Below are positions 26,811-34,871 of a DNA stretch of 64,000 bases, piece after piece (the first letter of the stretch is position 1; the number at the start of each line of letters is the position of its first letter). Below the pieces are notes generated by a model that had not been told where the DNA came from, did no database searches, and saw only the letters and a program-made list of their open reading frames with translations. This DNA comes from an uncultured Flavobacteriaceae bacterium (GTDB taxonomy: Bacteria > Bacteroidota > Bacteroidia > Flavobacteriales > Flavobacteriaceae): NCBI GenBank assembly GCA_947500445.1, contig CANMSB010000001.1, positions 248,001 to 312,000 of the forward strand, written 5' to 3'. The position numbers were made by a program, and so were the translations under genes.

Positions 26811-27187
26811 CATTTAATGAAGGAAAAAACGAGCAGAAAAACCAAACTTTAGCCATACGGAATCCCTGATGAACAGGGCGCCGATGAAAGGGGAGCGGTA
26901 ACACGGCAAAAGCCATATCAATCTATGGAATAAATTAATATGGCTTTCTTGATATGATTTGTAAATCACCTGTTTTGCTCAAAAAACAAAACCGCGACCA
27001 TTGATCGCATCTACATCCTCATATGCTATTTTAAGTATTTTACAATTCGCGTTTCACAAAAAACACGAAACAATTATCTAAACCTTAAGCTTCTTCTTTA
27101 AATGTAGGAATTAAATGTAAGAAGGAGTGGTGTTTAACAGTATTGTAATCAACAGTTTATCAACTTTGATTATTAACAATTGTTCAT
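26811..27187. other. Gene-free stretch between icd and rplS
   Basis: No open frame longer than about a dozen codons from ATG was noticed by eye, and no tRNA-like fold. It contains two overlapping inverted repeats. AAAGCCATAT (26909-26918) can pair with ATATGGCTTT (26938-26947). CATATCAA (26914-26921) can pair with TTGATATG (26949-26956). They share CATAT, so only one can form at a time. A further weak hairpin (GTTTTG/CAAAAC) follows near 26972-26992. No function is evident. Confidence 0.4.
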
Positions 27188-27220
27188 AAAAAAGGCCCCA
27201 TTAAAAAATGGAGCCTTTAT
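27188..27220 (-). terminator. Intrinsic terminator of rplS
   Basis: On the minus strand AAAGGC(T)CCATT and AATGG(G)GCCTTT pair around a T-rich loop, followed by TTTTTT. It lies 20 bp after the rplS stop. Confidence 0.8.
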
Positions 27221-27239
27221 ATTATTGCTAAGAAACGTC

Positions 27240-27590
27240 TTACGAACGCACTTCCTTAATTCTAGCTTTCTTGCCGGTAAGACCTCTAAAGTAAAAGATA
27301 CGTGCCCTTCGCACTTTCCCTCTCTTATTGATCTCAATTTTTTGTAGCGCGGGCATGTTGATCGGAAAAATTCGCTCTACGCCTACAGTACCGGACATTT
27401 TACGTATGGTAAAGGTTTCGGTGGCACCGGTTCCTCTACGTTGGATAACAACACCTTTAAAGAACTGGGTACGTGTTTTCTCGCCCTCTTTGATTTCGTA
27501 GTATACGGTTATCGTATCTCCTGATGAGAAGTTTGGAAACTCGTTTTTGGTTACAAACTCACTCTCTACAAAATTGATTAATGATTCCAT
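27240..27590 (-). CDS. rplS: 50S ribosomal protein L19
   Basis: A 116-residue L19. The conserved FSSGDTITVYYEIKEGEKTRTQFFKGVVIQRRG, TFTIRKMSGTVGVERIFPIN and C-terminal KRGKVRRARIFYFRGLTGKKARI are present. L19 sits at the 30S-50S interface. It follows trmD on the same strand, as in many bacteria, but has its own -33/-7 promoter in the 134-bp gap and its own terminator, so it is at least partly expressed alone. Confidence 0.98.
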   Translation of the reverse strand: MESLINFVESEFVTKNEFPNFSSGDTITVYYEIKEGEKTRTQFFKGVVIQRRGTGATETFTIRKMSGTVGVERIFPINMPALQKIEINKRGKVRRARIFYFRGLTGKKARIKEVRS

Positions 27591-27658
27591 TGTTATAATT
27601 TACTATTGGCTAAAAACCAACGTTCACGATTTTCGTCAGAGGTTGATTTTATCGGTTG

Positions 27659-27688
27659 CAAAAATAAACCTTATTTCAGAACCTACAA
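27659..27688 (-). promoter_or_regulatory. rplS promoter
   Basis: Minus strand TTG (27688-27686), 19 bp, then TATTTTTG (27666-27659), a full Bacteroidota promoter; the leader to the ATG is about 60 bp. Confidence 0.7.
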
Positions 27689-27724
27689 TGGTTTCCCCTA
27701 TTTTTTTGGATATTGTAGCGGAGG

Positions 27725-28405
27725 TTACGAATCGTTCAGTAGATCTGGCCTTAATTTTTTGGTACGCTCCAAGGCCTTTTCCTCCCGCCATGCCTCAATT
27801 TTGGGGAAATTACCGCTCAGCAGTATTTCAGGAACTTTCATGCCCTTATATTCCGCTGGTCGGGTATATACTGGCGGAGCCAAAAGATTATCTTGAAAAC
27901 TGTCCGTCAGGGCAGAGGTTTCGTTGTTCAGCACACCCGGTATCAATCGGATTACGGCATCGCAAAGGATGGCCGCGCCCAATTCCCCTCCGGAGAGTAC
28001 ATAGTCCCCCACCGAAATTTCCTTGGTAATGTAGGCATCCCGAATGCGTTGATCCACACCTTTATAGTGACCGCATAAAATGATGATGTTACCGTTTAGG
28101 GACAGTCGGTTTGCCATTTTCTGATTCAAGGTATCACCGTCAGGGGTCATATAAATGATCTCGTCATAGTCCCGTTGCGCCACCAAGCCACTAATACAGC
28201 GGTCCACCGGTTCTACCATCAGTACCATTCCGGCACCACCGCCGAACTGATAGTCGTCCACCTGGTTATAACTGTGGTCCGTGTGGTCCCTAAGGTTATG
28301 AAAATGAACGCTCACCAAGCCCTTGTCTATGGCCCGTTTTAAAATGGAGGCTTCGAAAGGGCTTTTCAGTAATTCGGGAAGTACCGTTATAATATCTATT
28401 CTCAT
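27725..28405 (-). CDS. trmD: tRNA (guanine37-N1)-methyltransferase TrmD
   Basis: A 226-residue SPOUT-class enzyme that methylates G37 of tRNAs to prevent frameshifting. Start [25 protein letters not shown] at 28405 is set by homology; an in-frame ATG six codons upstream is less likely. The substrate and knot motifs are present: [28 protein letters not shown], and [32 protein letters not shown] terminator lies between the preceding gene and trmD, so its promoter is probably close to its start. rplS follows. Confidence 0.97.
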   Translation of the reverse strand: MRIDIITVLPELLKSPFEASILKRAIDKGLVSVHFHNLRDHTDHSYNQVDDYQFGGGAGMVLMVEPVDRCISGLVAQRDYDEIIYMTPDGDTLNQKMANRLSLNGNIIILCGHYKGVDQRIRDAYITKEISVGDYVLSGGELGAAILCDAVIRLIPGVLNNETSALTDSFQDNLLAPPVYTRPAEYKGMKVPEILLSGNFPKIEAWREEKALERTKKLRPDLLNDS

Positions 28406-28421
28406 AAGAACCCTTATGGTC

Positions 28422-28446
28422 AAAAAAAAGCTCCGTTAAGGAGCTT
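28422..28446 (-). terminator. Intrinsic terminator of the coiled-coil membrane protein gene
   Basis: AAGCTCC and GGAGCTT form a 7-bp stem with a TTAAC loop, followed on the minus strand by eight T (28422-28429). It begins four bases after the stop of the 205-residue gene and separates it from trmD. Confidence 0.85.
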
Positions 28447-28450
28447 GTAG

Positions 28451-29068
28451 TTATTTTTGTTTCTTGTATTTGTTGATTTCGTCTTGCAATTGCCTACTGA
28501 TTTTTTGTTCCCGCTCCAAGGCTCTCCGGCGATGATCTTCGTACTCCACTTCCAATTCGGAAAGATTGGTACGCGCTTCCTGGGTAAGGATATTGCTTTT
28601 ACGGAATTTGTAGATAAAGAAGAGTAGGGTAAGCAGTAACGCACCGATGACCGTCCACAATATAAAATTGTATGTTGCCTTCGATACCTGTATGCCTAAA
28701 AAGGACATGCTATCCTTTTCTTCGGTGACCGAAGTCAGGTTTCCCGTTGTTTCCTCTAATTTGTTGTTTAGGTCGGCAATCGTTTTTTCGCTCTCGTTGA
28801 TGGTGGCCTTTAGTTCCACCGTTTTTTTATTGATCGCGTTGATGGTGTCCAAGACGTTTTTCCTGATTTTATACAGGTTGGCCTCCTTTACCACTTCATA
28901 TCGAACCCCATCGGCCCTATAGTTTCCCGATTTTTTGGCTATAAAATCGAATTGGCTGCTTATCGGACCTTTATCTAACGACAATTCCGGTTCGTCCGAG
29001 TCTTGCGCAATTAGGGAAAAAGTAGTTAAAAATGCAGTAAAAAGTAGGAGTGTTCTAAAACCCTTCAT
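28451..29068 (-). CDS. Exported coiled-coil protein with one membrane segment, unknown function
   Basis: A 205-residue protein I cannot assign to a named family. A signal peptide (1-21, ending LIAQ) is followed by a short acidic region, then a helical heptad-rich stretch (about 65-120: KKTVELKATINESEKTIADLNNKL style). A single transmembrane helix spans residues ~133-152 (NFILWTVIGALLLTLLFFIY), and a second charged coiled coil ends the protein (ELEVEYEDHRRRALEREQKI). The topology suggests a periplasmic coiled coil anchored in the inner membrane with a cytoplasmic tail. Its neighbour trmD has sometimes lent its name to such genes by proximity; there is no methyltransferase motif here. Confidence 0.8.
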   Translation of the reverse strand: MKGFRTLLLFTAFLTTFSLIAQDSDEPELSLDKGPISSQFDFIAKKSGNYRADGVRYEVVKEANLYKIRKNVLDTINAINKKTVELKATINESEKTIADLNNKLEETTGNLTSVTEEKDSMSFLGIQVSKATYNFILWTVIGALLLTLLFFIYKFRKSNILTQEARTNLSELEVEYEDHRRRALEREQKISRQLQDEINKYKKQK

Positions 29069-29270
29069 GTCTGGTACGGTTGCTAAGAATTAATTATTTG
29101 TGACTTCGGGGGGCTAAAGTAATCCAATATTATCAATTAAGAAAAAAATTTGGCGATTTGCACGCATTTCCATCAAGGTGCCCGTCTGTAAGTCTCGCTT
29201 GTTCTGTTATACCATATGTACGCTGTCATTGGCTTTATAGACTTTAAAAATGAAAAAAAATTATAGCACC

Positions 29271-30719
29271 TTAATAATAGGTAAACCTTCTCACTTTTGA
29301 GATGTATTTGGCCAACCGAATCACCTGATGGGAATACCCATATTCATTGTCATACCAAATATACAAAACGATGTTCTTTCCATTATCGGCCACGATCGTC
29401 GCCTTGCTATCATAAATAGAGGGTGCGGAAGTGCCGACAATATCGGAGGAAACCACCTCTTTGCTCAAGGAGTATTGAATCTGTTCCACCAGGTCACCTT
29501 CCAACGCATATTTTTTGATGATGGTGTTGATGCCGTCAACGGAGGTCTTGTTTTTAATTTCCAGGTTTAAAACGGCCAACGAACCATTGGGGACGGGCAC
29601 GCGTATGGCATTGGACGTCAGCTTTCCCTTGAGTCCGGGCAAGGCCTGGACTACTGCCTTACCGGCGCCTGTTTCAGTAATGACCATATTTAGGGCCGCT
29701 GCGCGACCCCGACGGTATTTGCCGTGCATATTGTCCATCAAATTTTGATCGTTGGTGTACGCATGAATGGTTTCAATATGTCCTTTGGCAATTCCAAGGG
29801 AATCGTCGATAACCTTCAAAATTGGGGTAATGGCATTTGTGGTACAGGATGCCGCAGAAAAAATAACGTTTTTGTCGGGAGCGTACTCGGCTTGGTTAAC
29901 GCCGTGCACGATATTGGGTATTCCTTTTCCCGGAGCGGTGAGCAATACTTTAGAAGCTCCTTTTGATTTCAGGTGCAGCGATAATGCCTGCTTGTCCCGG
30001 TATACCCCGGTATTATCGATAATCAGTGCATCTGCTATTCCGTATGCGGTATAATCCAACACATCCGGTGTTTTGGCACTTATCAAGTATACGGTGGTAC
30101 CATTAATGATAAGCGCTTTCTTTTGAACGTCGATGTTTACCGTCCCCATAAACTTTCCGTGAATGGAATCGGCACGCAACAAATTGGCCCTTTTCTCCAA
30201 TACCTCCTCGGAAACTTCGCCCCGGATTACGATGGCACGAAGCCTTAACTGGGTACCTCTTCCGGTTTTGGCCATAAGTTCACGGGCGACCAATCGACCG
30301 ATACGCCCAAATCCGTAAAGAACAACATCTTTAGATTTAATTTCCTCGGTAGTACTTGCGCCCTTTAATTTGTCGATTACAAATTCCTTTACTTCCCCGT
30401 TGCCATTATCATCGGAATGGTACTCATAGGTGAGCTTGCCGATATCCAATTTGGAGGGAGGGTAGGGCAGGTCGTTAATGGCCCTTAAAATTTCGACCGA
30501 ATCAAAAATAGAAATCGGCTTTTGAACAAATTTCCCCGCGTATTCGTGCAGATTTATAATATCGCTCACATTCTTGTCGATGACCTGGTTTTTGAACAAA
30601 ACCACTTCTATTGCCTTATCGTACCAAAGGTCGCTAGTGAGTTTTATAAATTCCGTAGTGGCTTTTCGGCGATCTGCCTGGAATGCCAACTCTTTTTCAT
30701 AGGAATCGATATGTGTCAT
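29271..30719 (-). CDS. gap: Glyceraldehyde-3-phosphate dehydrogenase, long form with N-terminal extension
   Basis: A 482-residue GAPDH. Residues ~130-480 are a complete phosphorylating GAPDH: the NAD(P)-binding GFGRIGR near 136-142 and the catalytic Cys292 in SAASCTTN. The His is expected near HAYTNDQ-VVQALPGLKGKLTSNAIRVPVPNGS, and the end is WYDNEYGYSHQV. The first ~125 residues (ATTEFIKLTSDLWYDKAIEVVL...IFDSVEILRAIND) are an extra helical domain absent from the classical ~335-residue enzyme. This long form is known in Bacteroidota and some proteobacteria. It may be specialised for gluconeogenesis or NADP, but that cannot be read here. It has its own promoter. Confidence 0.93.
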   Translation of the reverse strand: MTHIDSYEKELAFQADRRKATTEFIKLTSDLWYDKAIEVVLFKNQVIDKNVSDIINLHEYAGKFVQKPISIFDSVEILRAINDLPYPPSKLDIGKLTYEYHSDDNGNGEVKEFVIDKLKGASTTEEIKSKDVVLYGFGRIGRLVARELMAKTGRGTQLRLRAIVIRGEVSEEVLEKRANLLRADSIHGKFMGTVNIDVQKKALIINGTTVYLISAKTPDVLDYTAYGIADALIIDNTGVYRDKQALSLHLKSKGASKVLLTAPGKGIPNIVHGVNQAEYAPDKNVIFSAASCTTNAITPILKVIDDSLGIAKGHIETIHAYTNDQNLMDNMHGKYRRGRAAALNMVITETGAGKAVVQALPGLKGKLTSNAIRVPVPNGSLAVLNLEIKNKTSVDGINTIIKKYALEGDLVEQIQYSLSKEVVSSDIVGTSAPSIYDSKATIVADNGKNIVLYIWYDNEYGYSHQVIRLAKYISKVRRFTYY

Positions 30720-30754
30720 ATGGTGATATCTTGGAATGATTGTTATCGGTGTTG

Positions 30755-30762
30755 CAAAACTA
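30755..30762 (-). promoter_or_regulatory. -7 box of the GAPDH gene
   Basis: Minus strand TAGTTTTG (30762-30755), exact TAnnTTTG, 35 bp before the ATG at 30719. Confidence 0.55.
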
Positions 30763-30799
30763 GTTTTTTCAAACGTTTTCGTAAACCCTTTTTACAAAT

Positions 30800-30831
30800 A
30801 AAAAACGCCCCTTTAAAAAGAGGCGTTTATC
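30800..30831 (-). terminator. Intrinsic terminator of degP
   Basis: On the minus strand AAACGCCTCTT and AAGGGGCGTTT pair around a short TTTT loop and are followed by a T-run. It lies 15 bp downstream of the degP stop and before the GAPDH promoter. Confidence 0.85.
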
Positions 30832-30845
30832 ATGTTTTTTTTGAT

Positions 30846-32240
30846 TTACTGAAAGATGACCCGTTCACGTTCCCCCTTTTCGTTCAAGGTGGTAAGACTG
30901 GTACGGCCGTATCGGGAAATTTCACCAAAAAGTGCTTTGGCATCTTCCTTATCCTCGATAGGCTCGTCGTCCACGGCCAATAAAATTTTACCGACCAGAC
31001 CGTAGCCCGATAAGCGTTCGGGAACACGTACGATTTTGACTCCTTCCTTTATCTTGAATTTCTTTTGATCTTTTTTGGAGACATCCTTCACGGTGAGCCC
31101 AAGAACCGGTAATTGTATGGTCAACACTTCTTTCAAGGTCACCATTTTGGTCATCTGTTCTCCATCACGTTTTAAAATGACCTTAACCTTATCCCCAGGT
31201 CGTTTCGTGGTCAGGTAACCGGAAAGGTCGGGGAATTTGCGCACTTTAATATTATCGACCATGGTAATAACGTCGCCTTCCAATAGTTCGGCCTCCTCGG
31301 CAGCGGAATCTTCCTCGATTCCCCCGATATAAACCCCATCGATATCACTGATTCCATTTTCAATGGCATATCGGCTATCGCTGGGAATGGCGGAAATACC
31401 CAACATTCCTTTGCGAACACTTCCGAATTCGGTAATATCATCGACTACTTTACGGGCAATGTTACTCGGTACCGCAAACGAATAACCGACATAAGATCCC
31501 GTTCTGGAGCTGATAGCGGTATTGATGCCTACAAGGTCTCCGTTCGTATTCACCAAAGCACCCCCGCTATTCCCGGGATTTACCGCGGCATCGGTTTGGA
31601 TGAACGACTGGTTTCTGCCCAAGTTACGGGCCTTTGCACTAACGATCCCGGCGGTAACCGTGGAGGTTAGATTGAAGGGATTTCCGACCGCGAGCACCCA
31701 TTCGCCAATTTTGGTATTATCCGAATCGCCAAATGCCAAGTAGGGCAGTGGTTGTTCCGGCTCTATTTTTAACAGTGCGATATCCGTATTTTCATCGGAC
31801 CCCACGACTACGGCCTCATAGCTCTTATTGTTGTTCAGGGTAACCTGTAATTTGCTGGCATTGGCGATGACGTGGTGGTTGGTAACGATGTGCCCATCGG
31901 GGGTAATGATGACACCCGAACCTGTTCCGATTTCCGTACGTTCGCTCCCGCCCTGGCCATAGAAAAAATCAAAAATATTGGAGGGATTTCCGGAACTGAT
32001 GGCCATATTCTTTACGTGGACAACGGCGTTCACCGTTTTTTCGGCCGCTATGGTAAAATCCACCTCATTGATCCCGGCTCCCTTTGCCGAAGTGGGGGTA
32101 TAGCTGGTATCGAAGGTTGTTGCTTCGCCCGAACTGTTGACGAATGCGTAATTGGTCGTTTCAAAAAAAAGTTTGTAGGCGCCTAGGGTTATCGACCCGG
32201 CAAAAACGGAAAGTAGCAATAAGCTTCCTATCTTTTTCAT
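30846..32240 (-). CDS. degP: DegP/HtrA-type periplasmic serine protease
   Basis: A 464-residue trypsin-like protease with an N-terminal signal or anchor (1-23). The triad is visible: His123 in TNHHVIA, Asp153 in NTDIAL, and Ser225 in NPGNSGGAL. Two PDZ domains follow (about 270-365 and 380-464: GISAIPSDSRYAIENGI; LPVLGLTVKDVSKKDQ). HtrA proteases degrade or refold misfolded envelope proteins and are classic targets of envelope stress systems. Upstream is a GTTAA-N6-GTTAA direct repeat. It lies 28 bp from a near-consensus -7 box TAAATTTA, exactly as before the histidine kinase gene at 59797. Confidence 0.95.
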   Translation of the reverse strand: MKKIGSLLLLSVFAGSITLGAYKLFFETTNYAFVNSSGEATTFDTSYTPTSAKGAGINEVDFTIAAEKTVNAVVHVKNMAISSGNPSNIFDFFYGQGGSERTEIGTGSGVIITPDGHIVTNHHVIANASKLQVTLNNNKSYEAVVVGSDENTDIALLKIEPEQPLPYLAFGDSDNTKIGEWVLAVGNPFNLTSTVTAGIVSAKARNLGRNQSFIQTDAAVNPGNSGGALVNTNGDLVGINTAISSRTGSYVGYSFAVPSNIARKVVDDITEFGSVRKGMLGISAIPSDSRYAIENGISDIDGVYIGGIEEDSAAEEAELLEGDVITMVDNIKVRKFPDLSGYLTTKRPGDKVKVILKRDGEQMTKMVTLKEVLTIQLPVLGLTVKDVSKKDQKKFKIKEGVKIVRVPERLSGYGLVGKILLAVDDEPIEDKEDAKALFGEISRYGRTSLTTLNEKGERERVIFQ

Positions 32241-32272
32241 AATTGATAATACGGTTTAATGGTTTTGCAGCG

Positions 32273-32324
32273 TAAATTTAACAGTTTTCGCTTTTCATTA
32301 TTTTGTGTTTAACGACTTTTTAAC
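32273..32324 (-). promoter_or_regulatory. degP promoter with GTTAA-N6-GTTAA activator-type site
   Basis: On the minus strand GTTAA occurs at 32324-32320 and 32313-32309 (period 11), then 28 bp, then TAAATTTA at 32280-32273, seven of eight bases of TAnnTTTG. No TTG is found at the -33 position, which fits a promoter that depends on an activator. The ATG is 32 bp beyond the -7 box. The same repeat and the same 28-bp gap precede the histidine kinase operon. Confidence 0.6.
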
Positions 32325-32350
32325 GGCTAAATTTTCGTTAAATAAAGTTC

Positions 32351-32358
32351 TATATTTG
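32351..32358 (+). promoter_or_regulatory. -7 box of dapF
   Basis: TATATTTG at 32351-32358, exact TAnnTTTG, 16 bp before the dapF ATG. Confidence 0.6.
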
Positions 32359-32374
32359 TGCTATAATCGGTGAA

Positions 32375-33160
32375 ATGCAATTGAAATTCTACAAATATCA
32401 AGGAACTGGTAACGACTTTGTTATGGTCGATAATAGAACGCTTTTTTTTCCAAAGGAAAATACGGAATTGGTGTCTTTTTTATGTGACAGACGATTTGGT
32501 ATCGGCGCCGATGGGCTCATCTTGTTGGAACCCGAGGTTGATGGCGATTTTAGAATGGTCTATTACAACGCCGACGGAAACCAAAGCAGTATGTGCGGAA
32601 ATGGGGGACGCTGCCTAGTAGCTTTTGCACGGGACCTGGGCGTTATTCAGAAAACGGCACTTTTTATCGCGGTTGATGGATGGCACACCGCCCACATCGA
32701 TACCGATAATCGGGTACATTTAAAAATGCAGGATGTACCCGAGATCAAGGAAAAAGAGAAATCCTATTTTTTGGATACCGGTTCGCCCCATCACGTACAA
32801 TTGGTAAACGACCTAAAAGCCTTGGACGTAAAAGCGGAAGGCGCCAAATTGCGCTACGGACTGTATGGCGAAAGCGGCAGTAACATCAATTTTGTTGCGC
32901 CAAAGGGAACCGATGCCTATGCCGTTCGGACCTATGAGCGCGGTGTAGAGGATGAGACGCTTTCTTGCGGCACCGGTGTTACCGCAGTAGCCTTGGCCAT
33001 GCACAAAAAAGGACTGTCCAAATCCAAAAAAATTGTGTTGCATGCCGAGGGAGGCGATTTGGAAGTTGCTTTCGATACGGATGAAGAGGGGTACCGTGAC
33101 ATTTACCTTATAGGCCCCGCCAAAATGGTTTTTAAAGGAGAAATCGTATGGACCCCTTAA
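32375..33160 (+). CDS. dapF: Diaminopimelate epimerase
   Basis: A 261-residue epimerase converting LL- to meso-diaminopimelate for peptidoglycan and lysine. The two catalytic cysteines are in SMCGNGGRC (about residue 74) and TLSCGTGVTA (about residue 194). The family start KFYKYQGTGNDFVMVDNR and GSPHHVQLV are also present. Length is near normal. The next gene starts 13 bp inside its 3' end, and two further peptidoglycan genes follow, so this is a cell-wall operon. dapA is in the same window, at 49570. Confidence 0.96.
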   Translation: MQLKFYKYQGTGNDFVMVDNRTLFFPKENTELVSFLCDRRFGIGADGLILLEPEVDGDFRMVYYNADGNQSSMCGNGGRCLVAFARDLGVIQKTALFIAVDGWHTAHIDTDNRVHLKMQDVPEIKEKEKSYFLDTGSPHHVQLVNDLKALDVKAEGAKLRYGLYGESGSNINFVAPKGTDAYAVRTYERGVEDETLSCGTGVTAVALAMHKKGLSKSKKIVLHAEGGDLEVAFDTDEEGYRDIYLIGPAKMVFKGEIVWTP

Positions 33161-33672
33161 AAGGTGAACAATTGTACCTACGGGCATTAGAGCCTGAAGA
33201 CCTCGACTTTTTGTATGAGACAGAGAACAATACGGCACTATGGGAAATCAGTAGCACGATCACTCCCTATTCCAAGCACGTGTTACGGTACTATCTGGAA
33301 AATGCACATAGGGACATCTATGATGTAAAACAGCTTCGGTTGGTTATTTGTTCGGCAGCGGACCAGGTAATGGGGCTGATCGATCTTTTTGATTTTGACC
33401 CGATCCATAAACGGGCCGGTATCGGTATTGTGGTCCTAAAAAACGAACACCGAAATTCCGGAGTGGGTACCGAGGCAATATCCGTACTTTTGGAGTATGC
33501 CTTCCATACCCTGGACCTACATCAGGTTTACGCCAATGTAGGGGCCGATAATGATACCAGCATGCACCTGTTTCAAAAGTTGGGATTTGTCCAGATCGGA
33601 GTAAAATGCGATTGGTTGTACACGGGCGATGGGTATAAGGACGAAATATTGTTTCAGAAAATAAAGGAGTAA
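33148..33672 (+). CDS. GNAT family N-acetyltransferase (RimJ/SpeG-like)
   Basis: A 174-residue acetyltransferase. N-terminal LYLRALEPEDLDFLYETENN and the acetyl-CoA loop HRNSGVGTEAISVLLEYAF, followed by ANVGADNDTSMHLFQKLGFVQIG, are typical of the RimJ/RimL/SpeG branch. The acceptor (a protein N-terminus, a polyamine or a sugar) cannot be told from sequence. It overlaps dapF by 13 bp and ends directly before the mltG start, so it is the middle gene of the operon. Confidence 0.9.
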   Translation: MDPLKGEQLYLRALEPEDLDFLYETENNTALWEISSTITPYSKHVLRYYLENAHRDIYDVKQLRLVICSAADQVMGLIDLFDFDPIHKRAGIGIVVLKNEHRNSGVGTEAISVLLEYAFHTLDLHQVYANVGADNDTSMHLFQKLGFVQIGVKCDWLYTGDGYKDEILFQKIKE

Positions 33673-34716
33673 ATGTACATCAAGAAAATTTTATTGATCA
33701 TTGTGTTTGCCGGTTTGGTCGGTGGCGGTTTGTTCGCCTATAAGGTATACAACGCCGTTTTTCTTCCCAATACCCGCTTTGAAACTGGCGAAAAAGTAGT
33801 TTATATTCCTTCGGAAGCAAATTTTGCAACCGTACTCGATTCGCTTTCCCCGTTACTGCAGGATTTAGGGTCCTTTAAGCAGTTGGCCAAAAGAAAAGGG
33901 TATGCCTCCCGGGTAAAAGGTGGTAAATATGCCATCAAAAAGGGAATGAACAACAATGACATCATCAATACCCTACGCAGTGGAAATATCCCGGTAAAGG
34001 TATCTTTTAACAATCAAGAGCGTTTGCCGAATTTAGCGGGGCGCATTGCAGCACAAATAGAAGCGGATAGCATGGCATTGGTAAAGGCGATGACGGATGA
34101 AACGTTTTTACGGGACAACGGTTTTACAGCGGATACCGGTCTCGCCGCCTATATCCCGAACAGCTATGAGTTTTTTTGGAATACTTCCGCGGTGGAATTT
34201 CGGGAACGCATGATAAAGGAATACCATCGTTTTTGGACGGCGGAGCGTATTGCCAAGGCAAAGGCACAGGGGTTGACCCCGAACGAAGCTGTGGCCTTGG
34301 CAGCGATCGTGCATAAGGAAACAGCAAAGGTTGACGAACGCCCACGGGTTGCCGGGCTCTACCTGAACAGATTAAAGCAAAATAACGTGCTTCAGGCCGA
34401 CCCAACGGTAATCTATGCACTTAAAAAACACCGAAACGATTTTGACCTTGTGATAAAAAGGGTACTCTATAAAGATTTGGAAATCGATTCCCCATACAAC
34501 ACCTATAAGTATGTGGGATTACCGCCCGGACCCATTACTATGCCCGATATATCGGCAGTCGAAGCAGTTTTGAACCCTGAGGAACACGATTATTTTTATA
34601 TGGTGGCCAATGTGGAAAATTTCGGATATCACAAGTTCGCAAAGTCCTTAGCGCAGCATAACCGAAATAAGGAACAGTATATCCGATGGATCAATTCGCA
34701 GCATATCAAAAGGTAG
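33673..34716 (+). CDS. mltG: Endolytic murein transglycosylase MltG
   Basis: A 347-residue protein with one N-terminal transmembrane helix (residues ~5-25), a LysM-like subdomain, and the YceG catalytic domain: the catalytic Glu lies in AIVHKETAKVDERPRVAGLYLNR. LQADPTVIYAL, SPYNTYKYVGLPPGPI and YFYMVANVENFGYHKFAKSLAQH follow. MltG cleaves nascent glycan strands at the inner membrane and helps set their length. The start follows the acetyltransferase stop with no gap. Confidence 0.95.
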   Translation: MYIKKILLIIVFAGLVGGGLFAYKVYNAVFLPNTRFETGEKVVYIPSEANFATVLDSLSPLLQDLGSFKQLAKRKGYASRVKGGKYAIKKGMNNNDIINTLRSGNIPVKVSFNNQERLPNLAGRIAAQIEADSMALVKAMTDETFLRDNGFTADTGLAAYIPNSYEFFWNTSAVEFRERMIKEYHRFWTAERIAKAKAQGLTPNEAVALAAIVHKETAKVDERPRVAGLYLNRLKQNNVLQADPTVIYALKKHRNDFDLVIKRVLYKDLEIDSPYNTYKYVGLPPGPITMPDISAVEAVLNPEEHDYFYMVANVENFGYHKFAKSLAQHNRNKEQYIRWINSQHIKR

Positions 34717-34871
34717 CAGCTCGTCCAATAATTTGCGCCAATAAACTAAATTTGGCAATTTTTAACGAAATCTTGGAAACCCAGGCTTTCTTCTCAACGT
34801 ATCTTTGTTGACTGAAAAAATGAAACCGCTTATCCTCTAGAACGGGATATCGGTTTAAAAGAAACAAGAAA

